Below are positions 36,809-46,206 of a stretch of 64,000 nucleotides of DNA, piece by piece. Within the stretch, counting starts at the first letter, position 1, and every line of letters starts with the position of its first letter. Source of the DNA: an uncultured Tenacibaculum sp. (GTDB lineage: Bacteria > Bacteroidota > Bacteroidia > Flavobacteriales > Flavobacteriaceae). The stretch is taken from contig NZ_CANMMT010000003.1 of the NCBI RefSeq assembly GCF_947499065.1, positions 62,001 through 126,000 of the forward strand, in the 5' to 3' direction. The notes beneath the pieces were generated by a model. It saw nothing but the letters and a program-made list of their open reading frames with translations, was not told where the DNA came from and searched no databases. A program made the translations under genes and the position numbers.

Positions 36809-37285
36809 ATGGCAGTCATAGTATTATTAACAAAGATAGAAGCAGTTAAGAAAATAGTATTTGATCTTTCTCGTAGCATAGAACTTCATAAAATATCAAC
36901 CAAACGTACAAATGAGAAAGCTATTGCTGGAAAAATGGAAGGACTTATAGAGTTAAATGAAACTGTTACTTGGAGAGCAAAACATTTAGGAATATATCAA
37001 AATTTTACCTCAAAAGTAATAGGGTGTAAAGAATCTGAATATTTTGCAGATGAAATGATTTCAGGAGCATTTAAAAGTTTTAAACACGAACATTATTTTT
37101 GTACTAATGAAAATAAATCTACCATACTAATTGATGTTTTAGAGTTTAAATCACCTTTTGGTTTTCTAGGTAAATTAGTAGATGCTATTTTCTTAAAAAG
37201 ATATATGACTAATTTTTTAAAAATTAGAAATAGAACAATAAAAGAGTTTGCTGAAACGAATAAATGGAAAGAAATATTAAATTAA
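36809..37285 (+). CDS. SRPBCC-fold (START/polyketide-cyclase-like) protein
   Basis: A 158-residue soluble protein: AVIVLLTKIEAVKKIVFDLSRSIELHKISTKRTNEKAIAGKMEGLIELNETVTWRAKHLG and a long C-terminal helix (LVDAIFLKRYMTNFLKIRNRTIKEFAE), the helix-grip arrangement that binds hydrophobic ligands such as lipids or quinones. No catalytic residues are evident. It is encoded between the TIGR01777 epimerase (3 bases) and the DUF2071 gene (4 bases). Ligand and role unknown; a carrier of a lipid-like molecule is plausible. Confidence 0.8.
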   Translation: MAVIVLLTKIEAVKKIVFDLSRSIELHKISTKRTNEKAIAGKMEGLIELNETVTWRAKHLGIYQNFTSKVIGCKESEYFADEMISGAFKSFKHEHYFCTNENKSTILIDVLEFKSPFGFLGKLVDAIFLKRYMTNFLKIRNRTIKEFAETNKWKEILN

Positions 37286-37289
37286 AATT

Positions 37290-37994
37290 ATGAGTTTTTT
37301 AAAAGCAGAATGGAGAAAATTATTAATGGTAAACTACCAAATAAACCCTGAAGTTTTAAAACCATTTGTACCTAATGGAACAGAATTAGATTTCTATAAA
37401 GATAAATGTTATATAAGTCTAATAGGTTTCATGTTTAAGAATACAAAACTGTTGGGGCTTAAAATACCATTTCATATAAATTTTGAAGAAGTAAACCTGC
37501 GCTTTTATGTAAAAAGAAAAGAGAATGGAGTTTATAAAAGAGGAGTGGTTTTTATTAAAGAAATAGTACCAAAACCAGCCATAACTTTTGTTGCCAACAC
37601 AATTTATAATGAGAATTATGAAACCTTACCAATGAAGCATGAATGGGGTGAGAAAAATGGAAGTTTTAATGTTTCTTATCAATGGAAAACTAAGGAAAAG
37701 TGGAATCTAATTGAAGCAATAGTTAAAAATGAACAGCTTGAAATAAAAGATAATTCTGAAATAGAGTTTATTTCAGAACATTATTGGGGGTATGCAAAAA
37801 ATAAAGACCAAACAACAGAATACGAAGTGAAGCATCCTAAATGGAAATATTACCCTTTAAAGAGTTATAATGTCAATGTAGATTTCTTAGCTAGTTATGG
37901 AAAAGCTTTTGAATTTTTAAATAACCTGCAACCAGCTTCTGTATTTTTATTAGAAGGTTCAGAAATATCTGTAGAAAATAAAACGATACTATGA
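37290..37994 (+). CDS. DUF2071 (YqjF-like) protein
   Basis: A 234-residue soluble protein of the DUF2071/YqjF family: KAEWRKLLMVNYQINPEVLKPFVPNGTELDFYKDKCYISLIGFMF is its typical opening, followed by HINFEEVNLRFYVKR and a C-terminal half with HYWGYAKNKDQTTEYEVKHPKW. The fold is acetoacetate-decarboxylase-like; biochemical function is undescribed to my knowledge. It is the last gene of the GbsR-headed operon, with a strong terminator 8 bases after the stop. Its presence with SRPBCC and TIGR01777 genes is a known recurring association, but its meaning is open. Confidence 0.85.
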   Translation: MSFLKAEWRKLLMVNYQINPEVLKPFVPNGTELDFYKDKCYISLIGFMFKNTKLLGLKIPFHINFEEVNLRFYVKRKENGVYKRGVVFIKEIVPKPAITFVANTIYNENYETLPMKHEWGEKNGSFNVSYQWKTKEKWNLIEAIVKNEQLEIKDNSEIEFISEHYWGYAKNKDQTTEYEVKHPKWKYYPLKSYNVNVDFLASYGKAFEFLNNLQPASVFLLEGSEISVENKTIL

Positions 37995-38001
37995 GTTATA
38001 T

Positions 38002-38035
38002 AAAATACAGAGGTTATTTAGAACCTCTGTATTTT
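38002..38035. terminator. Bidirectional terminator ending the GbsR operon
   Basis: AAAATACAGAGGTT and AACCTCTGTATTTT form a 14-pair stem with a 6-base loop between convergent genes; A/T flanks on both sides allow use on either strand. Confidence 0.85.
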
Positions 38036-38049
38036 AATAGTAAATTCGT

Positions 38050-38304
38050 TTAGTAAACTAAAATCTTATCAGTTTTAATAACAGCTTCATCAGATAAAAT
38101 TTCTATTTGGAAATTTTGAGATTTAATTAAATCAATAATATCTTCCTCAAGTAAATTTTCAGATCCTTCAATCCGAAGTACATTATCAATATCCTCAATG
38201 TCAATAGACCATTTAAAAATATCTGGATGCTTATTAAGTATAGATTCTAAAGATTGAACTTTTTCTTCTGAATCAATATTGGTTTTGAATATTAGTGGTT
38301 CCAT
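38050..38304 (-). CDS. Small ferredoxin-fold-like protein of a sigma operon
   Basis: An 84-residue soluble protein, acidic, with the beta-alpha-beta-beta-alpha-beta rhythm of heavy-metal-associated domains (PLIFKTNIDSEEKVQSLESIL; IFKWSIDIEDIDNVLRIEG; LLEEDIIDLIKSQNFQIEIL) but without the CxxC metal site. It is the third gene of a unit headed by an ECF sigma factor, with four to five bases between it and the preceding membrane protein. It may act as a signalling or docking domain; this is inference and no named family is claimed. Confidence 0.7.
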   Translation of the reverse strand: MEPLIFKTNIDSEEKVQSLESILNKHPDIFKWSIDIEDIDNVLRIEGSENLLEEDIIDLIKSQNFQIEILSDEAVIKTDKILVY

Positions 38305-38307
38305 AGT

Positions 38308-38718
38308 TTATTCTATTTCAGTTTTAGATGAGCTACCTTGTTCTGGGTTCATTTTTCGTTCAAGATATTCACTGTAATATTTATCGCCTTCTTCTTTCCA
38401 AAATTTGTCATAGTGTTTCCACTTAGAAAAATCTGTTTTACCATTCTTTTCACATTTACATTTATGATGAGATTTTTTGCCGCTACCGCCACCACAGCCT
38501 CCAATTAAAATTCTTAAAAGGATAAATAAACCAACAGCTTGCCAATAAGTAAGTGTAGTAAACCCAAAAATTTCAGGCATTAACCAGTTCCATAACCACA
38601 TTATAACAAAGCCAAATAAAATAGCTAAACCTGTAATAAATATACCTCCAAAGATGATGATAGCTGCAATTTCTACGGGCGATTTTTTTCTAAACTTATG
38701 AGTGAAAAAATTTGTCAT
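38308..38718 (-). CDS. Membrane protein with Gly-rich and Cys/His cluster, sigma-linked
   Basis: A 136-residue protein: basic N-terminus with HKFRKKSPVE, two hydrophobic helices (IAAIIIFGGIFITGLAILFGFVIMW; WQAVGLFILLRILIG), then GGCGGGSGKKSHHKCKC and an aromatic, charged tail (WKHYDKFWKEEGDKYYSEYLERKM). The Cys/His cluster could bind metal. Similar proteins occur next to ECF sigma genes in Flavobacteriaceae, as I recall. Its ATG overlaps the sigma stop (ATGA), so it is translationally coupled and probably controls the sigma factor from the membrane (inference). Confidence 0.78.
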   Translation of the reverse strand: MTNFFTHKFRKKSPVEIAAIIIFGGIFITGLAILFGFVIMWLWNWLMPEIFGFTTLTYWQAVGLFILLRILIGGCGGGSGKKSHHKCKCEKNGKTDFSKWKHYDKFWKEEGDKYYSEYLERKMNPEQGSSSKTEIE

Positions 38719-39257
38719 GATTCAATAATTTTATGTTTTTGTATTTCTTGTTCTATTTTTTTATATAAAATTCCAATGGCTCTGTGCCTTCTAGACATTA
38801 GTGTTCCAATAGGAATTCCAGTTTCAGTTGATATTTCTTTATAAGTATAACCTTCAAAATCTACTGCGATAATAATATCCTTGTAAGCAGGTTTTAAATG
38901 TTCAATACACTGTTTTAAAATTGATATCATTTGATCAGAATTGTAATAATTCTCAGATTGATTAAATGCATCAACAAGGTTTAATAAGCTTTTATCAGAA
39001 TCTAGTTTGTCAGATTTTTTAGGAGCCCTCATTGTATCAATAATTTTATTTTTTATTGATCGATACACAAAACTAGCTACGTTATTTATAGGACCGTATC
39101 TGTCAGCACCAGCAAATAGTTTTAAAGCTACATCTTGAATAATATCTTCGGCATTTCGATTAATCGTATCACTTATTCGGGTATTGATATACCTTTTAAG
39201 TGATAGATATTCTCTACCAAAAAAATCCTTAAGCTTTTTTGTATTCTCTGATTCCAA
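38715..39257 (-). CDS. ECF-type RNA polymerase sigma factor (TTG start)
   Basis: A 180-residue sigma-70 family factor. Region 2: YLSLKRYINTRISDTINRNAEDIIQDVALKLFAGADR and NNVASFVYRSIKNKIIDTMR. Region 4: LKPAYKDIIIAVDFEGYTYKEISTETGIPIGTLMSRRHRAIGILYKKI with a clear helix-turn-helix. The start codon is TTG (39257-39255): no in-frame ATG lies upstream, and the next would remove region 2. It heads a three-gene unit with a membrane protein and a ferredoxin-fold protein. It is a different lineage from the sigma factor at 33192. The regulon is unknown. Confidence 0.9.
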   Translation of the reverse strand: MESENTKKLKDFFGREYLSLKRYINTRISDTINRNAEDIIQDVALKLFAGADRYGPINNVASFVYRSIKNKIIDTMRAPKKSDKLDSDKSLLNLVDAFNQSENYYNSDQMISILKQCIEHLKPAYKDIIIAVDFEGYTYKEISTETGIPIGTLMSRRHRAIGILYKKIEQEIQKHKIIES

Positions 39258-39414
39258 ATTATTTAAAAACCTTTTATGAAGAGTCTTCGTTTTAAAAGAC
39301 GATGTTTTTCTAATTTATTGCGTTTAAGACTATAAATTTTATAAAAAAAAATAGAAAATAGCTATAAATCATTTATTGTCAGTGGTTATAGGAAGCTGAT
39401 TTAAACGTAAATAA

Positions 39415-39444
39415 AAAAGCCTCACAAATTAATGTGAGGCTTTT
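39415..39444 (-). terminator. Terminator of the IcmF gene
   Basis: AAAAGCCTCACA and TGTGAGGCTTTT form a 12-pair stem with a 6-base loop, 25 bases beyond the stop, followed by T-rich sequence on the minus strand. Confidence 0.85.
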
Positions 39445-39468
39445 GTTGTTATTGTACATATTAGAATA

Positions 39469-42400
39469 TTACATGTTTCTTCTATATTGTCCACCAACTT
39501 TAAATAAAGCTTGTGTAATTTGTCCTAAAGAACAATACTTAGTAGCTTCCATTAACTTATCAAATAAGTTTTGGTTTTGAATAGCAGCTTCCTGTAAAAT
39601 AGCTAATTGTTCTTGAACTTTTTCTTCATTAGCCTTATTTAATAATTCTTTAGTTTGAATTTGGAATTGTTTTTCTTCCTCAGTTGCACGAATAACTTCT
39701 GCTGGTTGTACAGTAGGTGAGCCTTTAGAACTTAAGAAAGTGTTTACACCAATAATTGGGAATTCACCAGTATGTTTTAAAGTTTCGTAATACAAACTTT
39801 CTTCCTGAATTTTAGAGCGTTGGTACATTGTTTCCATAGCTCCTAAAACTCCACCACGTTCGGTAATTCTATCAAATTCTTCTAATACAGCAGCTTCTAC
39901 TAAATCTGTCAATTCTTCAATAATAAAAGAACCTTGAATTGGATTTTCATTCTTAGCCAATCCTAATTCTTTATTAATAATTAACTGAATTGCCATAGCT
40001 CTTCTTACCGATTCTTCTGTTGGTGTTGTTATAGCCTCATCATAAGCGTTTGTATGTAAAGAGTTACAGTTATCGTAAATAGCATATAAAGCTTGTAACG
40101 TAGTACGAATATCATTAAAATCAATTTCCTGAGCATGTAATGAACGTCCAGAAGTTTGAATATGATACTTTAACATTTGAGCTCTTGGGTTGGCATTGTA
40201 TTTATATTTTAATGCTTTTGCCCAAATTTTACGAGCTACACGACCAATTACTGAATATTCAGGATCAATACCATTAGAGAAGAAGAACGATAAGTTTGGT
40301 CCAAACTTATTAATATCCATTCCACGAGATAAATAATACTCTACGTATGTAAATCCATTAGCTAAAGTTAAAGCTAATTGAGTTATAGGGTTTGCACCAG
40401 CTTCAGCAATATGATATCCAGAAATAGAAACTGAATAAAAGTTACGAACTTGTTTTTCAATAAAATATTCTTGAACATCCCCCATTAAACGTAGGGCAAA
40501 TTCAGTAGAGAATATACAAGTATTTTGAGCTTGGTCTTCTTTTAAAATATCTGCCTGAACAGTTCCTCTTACTTGTGCTAAGGTTGCAGCTTTAATTTCA
40601 GCATAAACATCAGCAGGTAAAACCATGTCTCCAGTTAAACCTAAAAGCATAAGTCCTAAACCATCGTTACCTTCTGGTAAATCCCCTTGGTATTTTGGTC
40701 TTTCTAAACCTTTAGAATCATAAACTTCTTTAAACTTAGCTTCAACTTGTTTTTCTAACTTGTTTTCTTTGATGTATTTCTCACAATTCTGATCGATTGC
40801 AGCATTCATAAAGAAACCTAATAACATAGGAGCTGGACCATTAATAGTCATCGAAACAGATGTCATTGCGTGACTTAAGTCGAAACCTGAGTATAATTTT
40901 TTAGCATCATCTAAGCAGCAAATAGAAACTCCAGCGTTACCAATTTTACCATAGATATCAGGTCTGTGCCCAGGGTCGTTTCCATATAAAGTAACAGAAT
41001 CAAAAGCAGTAGATAAACGTTTAGCTGGCATTCCTAAACTTACATAGTGGAAACGTCTGTTTGTACGTTCTGGTCCACCTTCTCCAGCAAACATTCTTGT
41101 TGGGTCTTCTCCAGTTCTTTTAAAAGGATATAATCCAGAAGCATAAGGGAATTCACCAGGAACATTTTCTTGTAAGTTCCAACGTAATAAATCGCCCCAA
41201 GCTTGATATTTAGGTAATGCTACTTTAGGAATTTGTGAATGAGAAAGTGACTCTGTATGAGTTGCGATTTTTATTTCCTTATCACGTACTTTAAATGTAT
41301 AAATAGGATTTTTATATTTCTGAACTTTTTCCTGCCAGTTTAAAATAATTTCCCAGTTATATGGGTCAAGATTTAATTTTACTTTATCGAATTGTGCTAT
41401 TAAAAGTTTGATGAAGTCTTGTTCGTCACTTTGAGTTTGTTTTAAAATTTCATCTTCGTTCAATCCTGTTTTTATAATTTCAACAGAAGTATTGATGATA
41501 GATTCAATTGTTTGGTGAATACCATATAATTTTTGAGCAACTGTTACTTGATCATCAACTTTTTTATCATAAGCTCTGTTGTTTTCTGATATTTCAGATA
41601 AATAGCGAACTCTACTTGGTGGAATTACAAATATCTTTTCAGACATTTCCTTAGTAATTTCCATGTTAGATTTTAAATCTGCATTAGTTTTTTCAACTAA
41701 CTTATCCATAATACGCTTATATAAGGTATTCATTCCAGGATCGTTAAATTGAGAAGCAATAGTACCAAACACAGGCATGTCGTCCATATGAACATCCCAT
41801 AAGTTGTTGTTACGCATATATTGCTTTTTAACATCACGTATCGCATCTAAGGCCCCACGTTTATCAAATTTGTTGATGGCAACTAAATCAGCAAAATCAA
41901 GCATGTCAATTTTTTCTAACTGAGTTGCAGCTCCAAATTCAGGAGTCATTACATATAGAGAAGTATCTGAGTGCTCAATAATTTCTGTATCAGATTGTCC
42001 AATACCAGAAGTTTCTAAAATGATTAAATCAAATTCAGCAGCTTTTAAAACTTCAACAGCTTCATTTACATATTTAGATAGAGCTAAATTAGATTGACGT
42101 GTAGCTAATGAACGCATATATACACGCTCATCGTTAATAGCATTCATACGAATACGGTCTCCTAATAAAGCGCCACCTGTTTTACGTTTTGAAGGATCAA
42201 CAGAAATTAACCCAATTGTTTTATTTGGAAAATCAATTAAAAAACGACGTACTAATTCGTCTACTAAAGAAGATTTTCCAGCTCCACCAGTACCAGTAAT
42301 TCCTAAAACTGGTGTTTTTGAATTTTTATTTTTTTCATGAATAGCTTCTAACGTTTCTTTAGCTACTTCAGGAAAGTTTTCAGCAGAAGAAATAATACGT

Positions 42401-42900
42401 GCAATACTTCCAATTTCTTTATTGGCTAAGTTGTTCATTTCTCCATTTAATTTATCTCCAATGGCAAAATCAGATGTTTCTACCAAATCGTTAATCATTC
42501 CTTGTAAACCTAATTCACGTCCATCATCTGGAGAATATATACGAGTAATTCCATAATCCATTAGTTCTTTAATCTCTTCAGGAAGAATTACACCGCCACC
42601 GCCACCAAAAATTTTGATATGACCAGCACCTCTTTCTTTAAGTAAATCGTACATATATTTAAAGTACTCCGTATGACCTCCTTGGTAAGATGTCATTGCA
42701 ATAGCATTTGCATCTTCTTGAATTGCACAGTTTACAACTTCTTCAACACTTCTATCATGACCTAAATGAATTACCTCTACACCAGTAGATTGTATAATTC
42801 TACGCATAATATTTATGGCAGCATCGTGTCCATCAAATAATGAAGCAGCAGTTACAATTCTAACTTTATGTTTGGGTTTATATGGTGCTATTTGTTCCAT
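39469..42900 (-). CDS. icmF: Fused B12-dependent acyl-CoA mutase (IcmF type)
   Basis: A single 1143-residue chain joining three parts: a B12-binding domain (1-150) with the base-off motif DGHDAA (23-28) and the GGGGG loop (99-103); a MeaB/ArgK-like G-protein chaperone domain with Walker [10 protein letters not shown] (203-211) and NKFDKRG; and a TIM-barrel acyl-CoA mutase domain (about 570-1110) with [42 protein letters not shown]. This order is that of IcmF, which interconverts isobutyryl-CoA and n-butyryl-CoA. Classic methylmalonyl-CoA mutase is not fused to a GTPase. The exact acyl substrate cannot be fixed from motifs. Single-gene unit; complete length. Confidence 0.92.
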   Translation of the reverse strand: MEQIAPYKPKHKVRIVTAASLFDGHDAAINIMRRIIQSTGVEVIHLGHDRSVEEVVNCAIQEDANAIAMTSYQGGHTEYFKYMYDLLKERGAGHIKIFGGGGGVILPEEIKELMDYGITRIYSPDDGRELGLQGMINDLVETSDFAIGDKLNGEMNNLANKEIGSIARIISSAENFPEVAKETLEAIHEKNKNSKTPVLGITGTGGAGKSSLVDELVRRFLIDFPNKTIGLISVDPSKRKTGGALLGDRIRMNAINDERVYMRSLATRQSNLALSKYVNEAVEVLKAAEFDLIILETSGIGQSDTEIIEHSDTSLYVMTPEFGAATQLEKIDMLDFADLVAINKFDKRGALDAIRDVKKQYMRNNNLWDVHMDDMPVFGTIASQFNDPGMNTLYKRIMDKLVEKTNADLKSNMEITKEMSEKIFVIPPSRVRYLSEISENNRAYDKKVDDQVTVAQKLYGIHQTIESIINTSVEIIKTGLNEDEILKQTQSDEQDFIKLLIAQFDKVKLNLDPYNWEIILNWQEKVQKYKNPIYTFKVRDKEIKIATHTESLSHSQIPKVALPKYQAWGDLLRWNLQENVPGEFPYASGLYPFKRTGEDPTRMFAGEGGPERTNRRFHYVSLGMPAKRLSTAFDSVTLYGNDPGHRPDIYGKIGNAGVSICCLDDAKKLYSGFDLSHAMTSVSMTINGPAPMLLGFFMNAAIDQNCEKYIKENKLEKQVEAKFKEVYDSKGLERPKYQGDLPEGNDGLGLMLLGLTGDMVLPADVYAEIKAATLAQVRGTVQADILKEDQAQNTCIFSTEFALRLMGDVQEYFIEKQVRNFYSVSISGYHIAEAGANPITQLALTLANGFTYVEYYLSRGMDINKFGPNLSFFFSNGIDPEYSVIGRVARKIWAKALKYKYNANPRAQMLKYHIQTSGRSLHAQEIDFNDIRTTLQALYAIYDNCNSLHTNAYDEAITTPTEESVRRAMAIQLIINKELGLAKNENPIQGSFIIEELTDLVEAAVLEEFDRITERGGVLGAMETMYQRSKIQEESLYYETLKHTGEFPIIGVNTFLSSKGSPTVQPAEVIRATEEEKQFQIQTKELLNKANEEKVQEQLAILQEAAIQNQNLFDKLMEATKYCSLGQITQALFKVGGQYRRNM

Positions 42901-43134
42901 TCGTAAATTAACTTAAATTTTGGGTACGCAATTTACGGAAATATTAAAAAATAAATGGATTTGCTAAGAATAATAAAAGTTAATGTTGTTAGGGGATTAT
43001 GCTAGATGATTGTTAAAGTTTATATAAAGTTAAAAATGAATATATTTTTTAAGAGTATTATTCATTCTAAAAGACAATTTTTGTAACAAAACTAAAGTTA
43101 GAGCAACTTACTAAAAGAAAAAGTAAACAATTGA

Positions 43135-44244
43135 ATGGAGATTTTAAATCAGTTATCATTATTTAGTTATCTATTAGCTTCTTTTTCAGCTATTATGATA
43201 GGGTTTTTATTTTTAACCTTGAAGATAAGAAAACAAAAGGGAAATGTTTTTTTAATATTATTTTTATGGGCTTTAGGGTTTAATATAATAAGCGATTTTC
43301 TTAATGATGAAGAACTAGCGAATGTATTTAATCATATTTCAATAGAAATTAATACTTACTTATTTATTATTCCGTCACTATTTATTTACATTATAATTGT
43401 TACAAAAGAGAAAGGGTGTTTTTGGTGGCTGTTTTTATATTTGCCAGGTATCCTTTTAAATTTGATACCTTTTAAAGATCCTGAACTAGGGGAAGTATTG
43501 CACGAACTGGTGTTTCTTTTTATGAATATTCCATTGTTAGTAATTGCTTTTTATTTTTTGAAAAGATACAGATTGAAGTTAGAAAACTATTTTTCATATG
43601 TAGAAAATAAAACATTGTCATGGATTAAAGTAATTATGCTTACCATAGTTGGATTACATATTTTTATGTTTTTATGTGGAGTTTTATTGATAAATGAGGA
43701 AAGTGAATTGGTAGAGGCACAAATTGAATTTATAATAAGTTTAGTTACTTTTTTTATTGTGTATTGGATTGGTTATAATGGATTTCAACAAGTAGCCTAC
43801 ATAAATGATGTTTCTGATAAAATATCTAAAGTAGAAGTAGAAAAAGAAGAAGTAGTAGAAGAAATTGTAAAGAATAACAAAGAAGTTGATAATATAAAGT
43901 TTAAAGAACTTTATAACAAAATAGAAAAAGAGAAATATTACAGAAACCCTAATTTAAACGTAAAACTTTTATCAGAACTATTAACTATAAAAGAGAGAGA
44001 ATTATCTAATTTGATAAATGTATGTGCTAAAAAGAATTTTCATCACTTTATAAACCAATTAAGAGTAGTAGAGTTTAAAAGATTGATAGAATCTGATAAA
44101 GCAATGCAATATTCAATTTTGGGGCTAGCAAGAGATGCTGGTTTTTCTTCAAAATCAACTTTCTATAAAGTATTCAAACAAATAGAAGGGATGACACCTA
44201 GTGAATACAAGAGTAAATTAAAATGTCCAAATAAACTTATATAA
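43135..44244 (+). CDS. Membrane-anchored AraC-type regulator, copy 1
   Basis: A 369-residue protein with about seven hydrophobic helices in residues 1-230 and a linker of Glu/Val repeats (EVEKEEVVEEIV) leading to a C-terminal AraC/XylS DNA-binding domain (about 265-365: LLSELLTIKERELSNLIN, LRVVEFKRLIESDKAMQYSILGLARDAGFSSKSTFYKVFKQIEGMTPSEYK). Such one-component membrane regulators sense an envelope or membrane signal and bind DNA directly. It is followed by a close tandem paralogue after a terminator. Its own targets are unknown. Confidence 0.87.
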   Translation: MEILNQLSLFSYLLASFSAIMIGFLFLTLKIRKQKGNVFLILFLWALGFNIISDFLNDEELANVFNHISIEINTYLFIIPSLFIYIIIVTKEKGCFWWLFLYLPGILLNLIPFKDPELGEVLHELVFLFMNIPLLVIAFYFLKRYRLKLENYFSYVENKTLSWIKVIMLTIVGLHIFMFLCGVLLINEESELVEAQIEFIISLVTFFIVYWIGYNGFQQVAYINDVSDKISKVEVEKEEVVEEIVKNNKEVDNIKFKELYNKIEKEKYYRNPNLNVKLLSELLTIKERELSNLINVCAKKNFHHFINQLRVVEFKRLIESDKAMQYSILGLARDAGFSSKSTFYKVFKQIEGMTPSEYKSKLKCPNKLI

Positions 44245-44330
44245 GAGGTATCTGTTTGGTTACTTTTCCGAATTTAAAAGAAATTTCTAGTTTTTTAATA
44301 GTAAGTCTTGTATGTTGCGCAGAAGTTTTG

Positions 44331-44369
44331 GAGCTTGGAAGTAATAAAAACTAGGCCAAGCTCGTTTTT
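44331..44369 (+). terminator. Terminator between the two AraC-type paralogues
   Basis: GAGCTTGG (44331-44338) and CCAAGCTC (44356-44363) pair perfectly across a 17-base loop, followed by GTTTTTG. It separates copy 1 from copy 2, so each is its own unit. Confidence 0.65.
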
Positions 44370-44424
44370 GTAACGAAGTGTCAACGTTGGGTAGACTGAT
44401 TCATAATTTAAAACATCAATTTCT

Positions 44425-45549
44425 TTGAAGAACTTTGAACTCATATCTCTGTTATTTGATTTACTAACAGCCTTTTCGGGTATAACTATTGGAATTCTTT
44501 TTATAACACTAAAAATAAAAAATCAAAAAGGGAATATATACTTAGCACTTTTTGTGTTGAGTTTATCATTAGGTTTTATAGAAGATCTTTTTGAAGACGA
44601 AAACTTAGGAATACTATCTGATAACATAAGAATAGTGATAGAAACCGATTTTTTTATCATGCCTTCTATATTCCTTTATGCTTTAACTGTGGCAAGAAAG
44701 AACATATCTTATGCTTGGTTACTACTCTATTTGCCTGGGATTTTAATGAATATTATTGGTTTTTCAGATTCTGAAGGAGAGGAAATTATTCAGGGCTTAG
44801 CATTTGTGTTGTTAAACTTTTCATTATTGTTTTTTTCTTTTCGAGTATTAAATAGATTTAAAAAGAAACTGAAAAGTTATTATTCATATATAGAAGATAA
44901 AAATATTTCATGGGTTAAAACAATAGTAATAACTACTTTAATAATACATTTTTATATTCTTTTTGAAGGTGTTCTGATAATGGTTTTTGATAACCGTTAT
45001 TTGGAGGTGTTCTTAGAATTAATTTTAAGCATGCTCACATTCTTTGCAGTGTATTGGGTAGGATATAACGGATTTCAACAAATAGGTTATATTAATGATG
45101 TTTCAGAAGCAGTAGCCTTAATAGAAATTCCTGAAGAAGAAAATGAAGATAATAATTCACAACCACAAAATATAGAAAATGTAAATTTAGAGAAGTATAA
45201 ACGTTGCTGTGAACAAATTCTAAAAGAGAAATATTTTACTAATCCAAATTTGACTTTAAAACTGCTTTCAGGTTTTCTGTTCATAAAAGAAAGAGAATTA
45301 TCAGAACTTATAAATTCATGTGCAAAAAGTAATTTTCATGGTTTTATTAATAAGTTTAGAGTAGAAGAATTCAAGAAACTATTAAGTTCGGACAAAGTTG
45401 TACATTATTCAATATTAGGACTAGCAAAAGATGCTGGTTTTTCTTCGAAATCAACGTTTTATAAGGTGTTTAAAGAGGTGGAAGGAGTAACTCCAAGTGA
45501 GTATAAAAACGGGTTAAGAAGTCCGAATACGTGTTCTAGGACTTGTTAA
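44425..45549 (+). CDS. Membrane-anchored AraC-type regulator, copy 2 (TTG start)
   Basis: A 374-residue paralogue of the preceding gene with the same layout: about seven helices (1-235), an acidic linker (IEIPEEENEDNNSQPQNIEN) and an AraC domain with GFSSKSTFYKVFKEVEGVTPSEYK. No ATG exists at the right place; the TTG at 44425 gives an N-terminus that aligns residue for residue with copy 1 (23 residues before the IG(F/I)LF(L/I)TLKI segment in both), so TTG initiation is well supported. The tail has gained Cys residues (CSRTC). The strongest conservation is in the HTH, the weakest in the transmembrane sensor, as expected for paralogues that answer different signals. Confidence 0.87.
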   Translation: MKNFELISLLFDLLTAFSGITIGILFITLKIKNQKGNIYLALFVLSLSLGFIEDLFEDENLGILSDNIRIVIETDFFIMPSIFLYALTVARKNISYAWLLLYLPGILMNIIGFSDSEGEEIIQGLAFVLLNFSLLFFSFRVLNRFKKKLKSYYSYIEDKNISWVKTIVITTLIIHFYILFEGVLIMVFDNRYLEVFLELILSMLTFFAVYWVGYNGFQQIGYINDVSEAVALIEIPEEENEDNNSQPQNIENVNLEKYKRCCEQILKEKYFTNPNLTLKLLSGFLFIKERELSELINSCAKSNFHGFINKFRVEEFKKLLSSDKVVHYSILGLAKDAGFSSKSTFYKVFKEVEGVTPSEYKNGLRSPNTCSRTC

Positions 45550-45665
45550 AAAGAATTTTTTTAATCGTGTAGCGTTTCTTTGCTGACAGGTAATTGTAAC
45601 GTTATTTATTGAAGGGATAAAGTTACTTTTTATAAGTACATGTCTAATTTTAAAAACAAATCACG

Positions 45666-46040
45666 ATGAAGAAAATAATAGTAACCATAATTATACTTTG
45701 GTTGGGGCATGCTCCAGCACAATATCAAGAGATTTCTAAACAAATTTTTGGTAAATGGCAATTAAAGCAAGTAGAAGCAATGGGACAAAAAGGAAGCCCT
45801 ATGGAAGTTTTTGGAGTTGCCGAAGCCTATCAAGAGTACCAAAAACCAAATAAATTTACAGGTTTCTTAGGAGAAAAAGTAAGCGGGAGTTTTATTGTTG
45901 ATGATAAATCAAAAACAATTACTGTAAAAGCAGGAAAAGATGACGCTGTTTTTAAAGTAAAAAGCTTTACTGCTCATAAAATGGTGCTAGATATAGACAC
46001 CGAAGAGGGTATTCTGACTCTACATTATCAGAAGAAATAA
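45666..46040 (+). CDS. Small secreted lipocalin-like protein
   Basis: A 124-residue protein with a signal peptide (MKKIIVTIIILWLGHAPAQ) and a domain starting IFGKWQLKQVEAMGQKGSP, whose GKW/L motif and the strand series SGSFIVDDKSKTITVKAGKDDAVFKVKSFTAHKMVLDIDTEEGILTLHY fit a lipocalin-like beta barrel. No ligand can be named. It stands alone, 116 bases after the AraC-type gene, followed by a 166-base gap with one imperfect hairpin (46109-46139) but no clear T-run. Confidence 0.65.
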   Translation: MKKIIVTIIILWLGHAPAQYQEISKQIFGKWQLKQVEAMGQKGSPMEVFGVAEAYQEYQKPNKFTGFLGEKVSGSFIVDDKSKTITVKAGKDDAVFKVKSFTAHKMVLDIDTEEGILTLHYQKK

Positions 46041-46206
46041 CTGTTGTTTAAAATTTAATAAATCTAATATTTAACCCTATTTACTAGGGGAGTATTATCA
46101 TTAGTCTTACGTTATGCTTATTTTTTAAAAGCATAATGTAGGATAGGAAAACTATAGCCGTCAACCAACCAAATTAACGTTATAGTAACTTAAAAAAAAA
46201 TCCACT

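Noticed and set aside
39469-42900. The fused mutase as methylmalonyl-CoA mutase large subunit
   Set aside because: The B12 domain is N-terminal and a MeaB-like GTPase is in the same chain, which is the IcmF arrangement; classic methylmalonyl-CoA mutase has the B12 domain at the C-terminus and a separate chaperone.
44245-44424. A frameshifted or fused arrangement of the two AraC-type genes
   Set aside because: Both are full length with separate stops and a terminator between them, so they are intact tandem paralogues.
46109-46139. Imperfect hairpin before the sterol-desaturase gene as a terminator or riboswitch
   Set aside because: It has a G/U pair, no T-run after it and no recognisable aptamer features.
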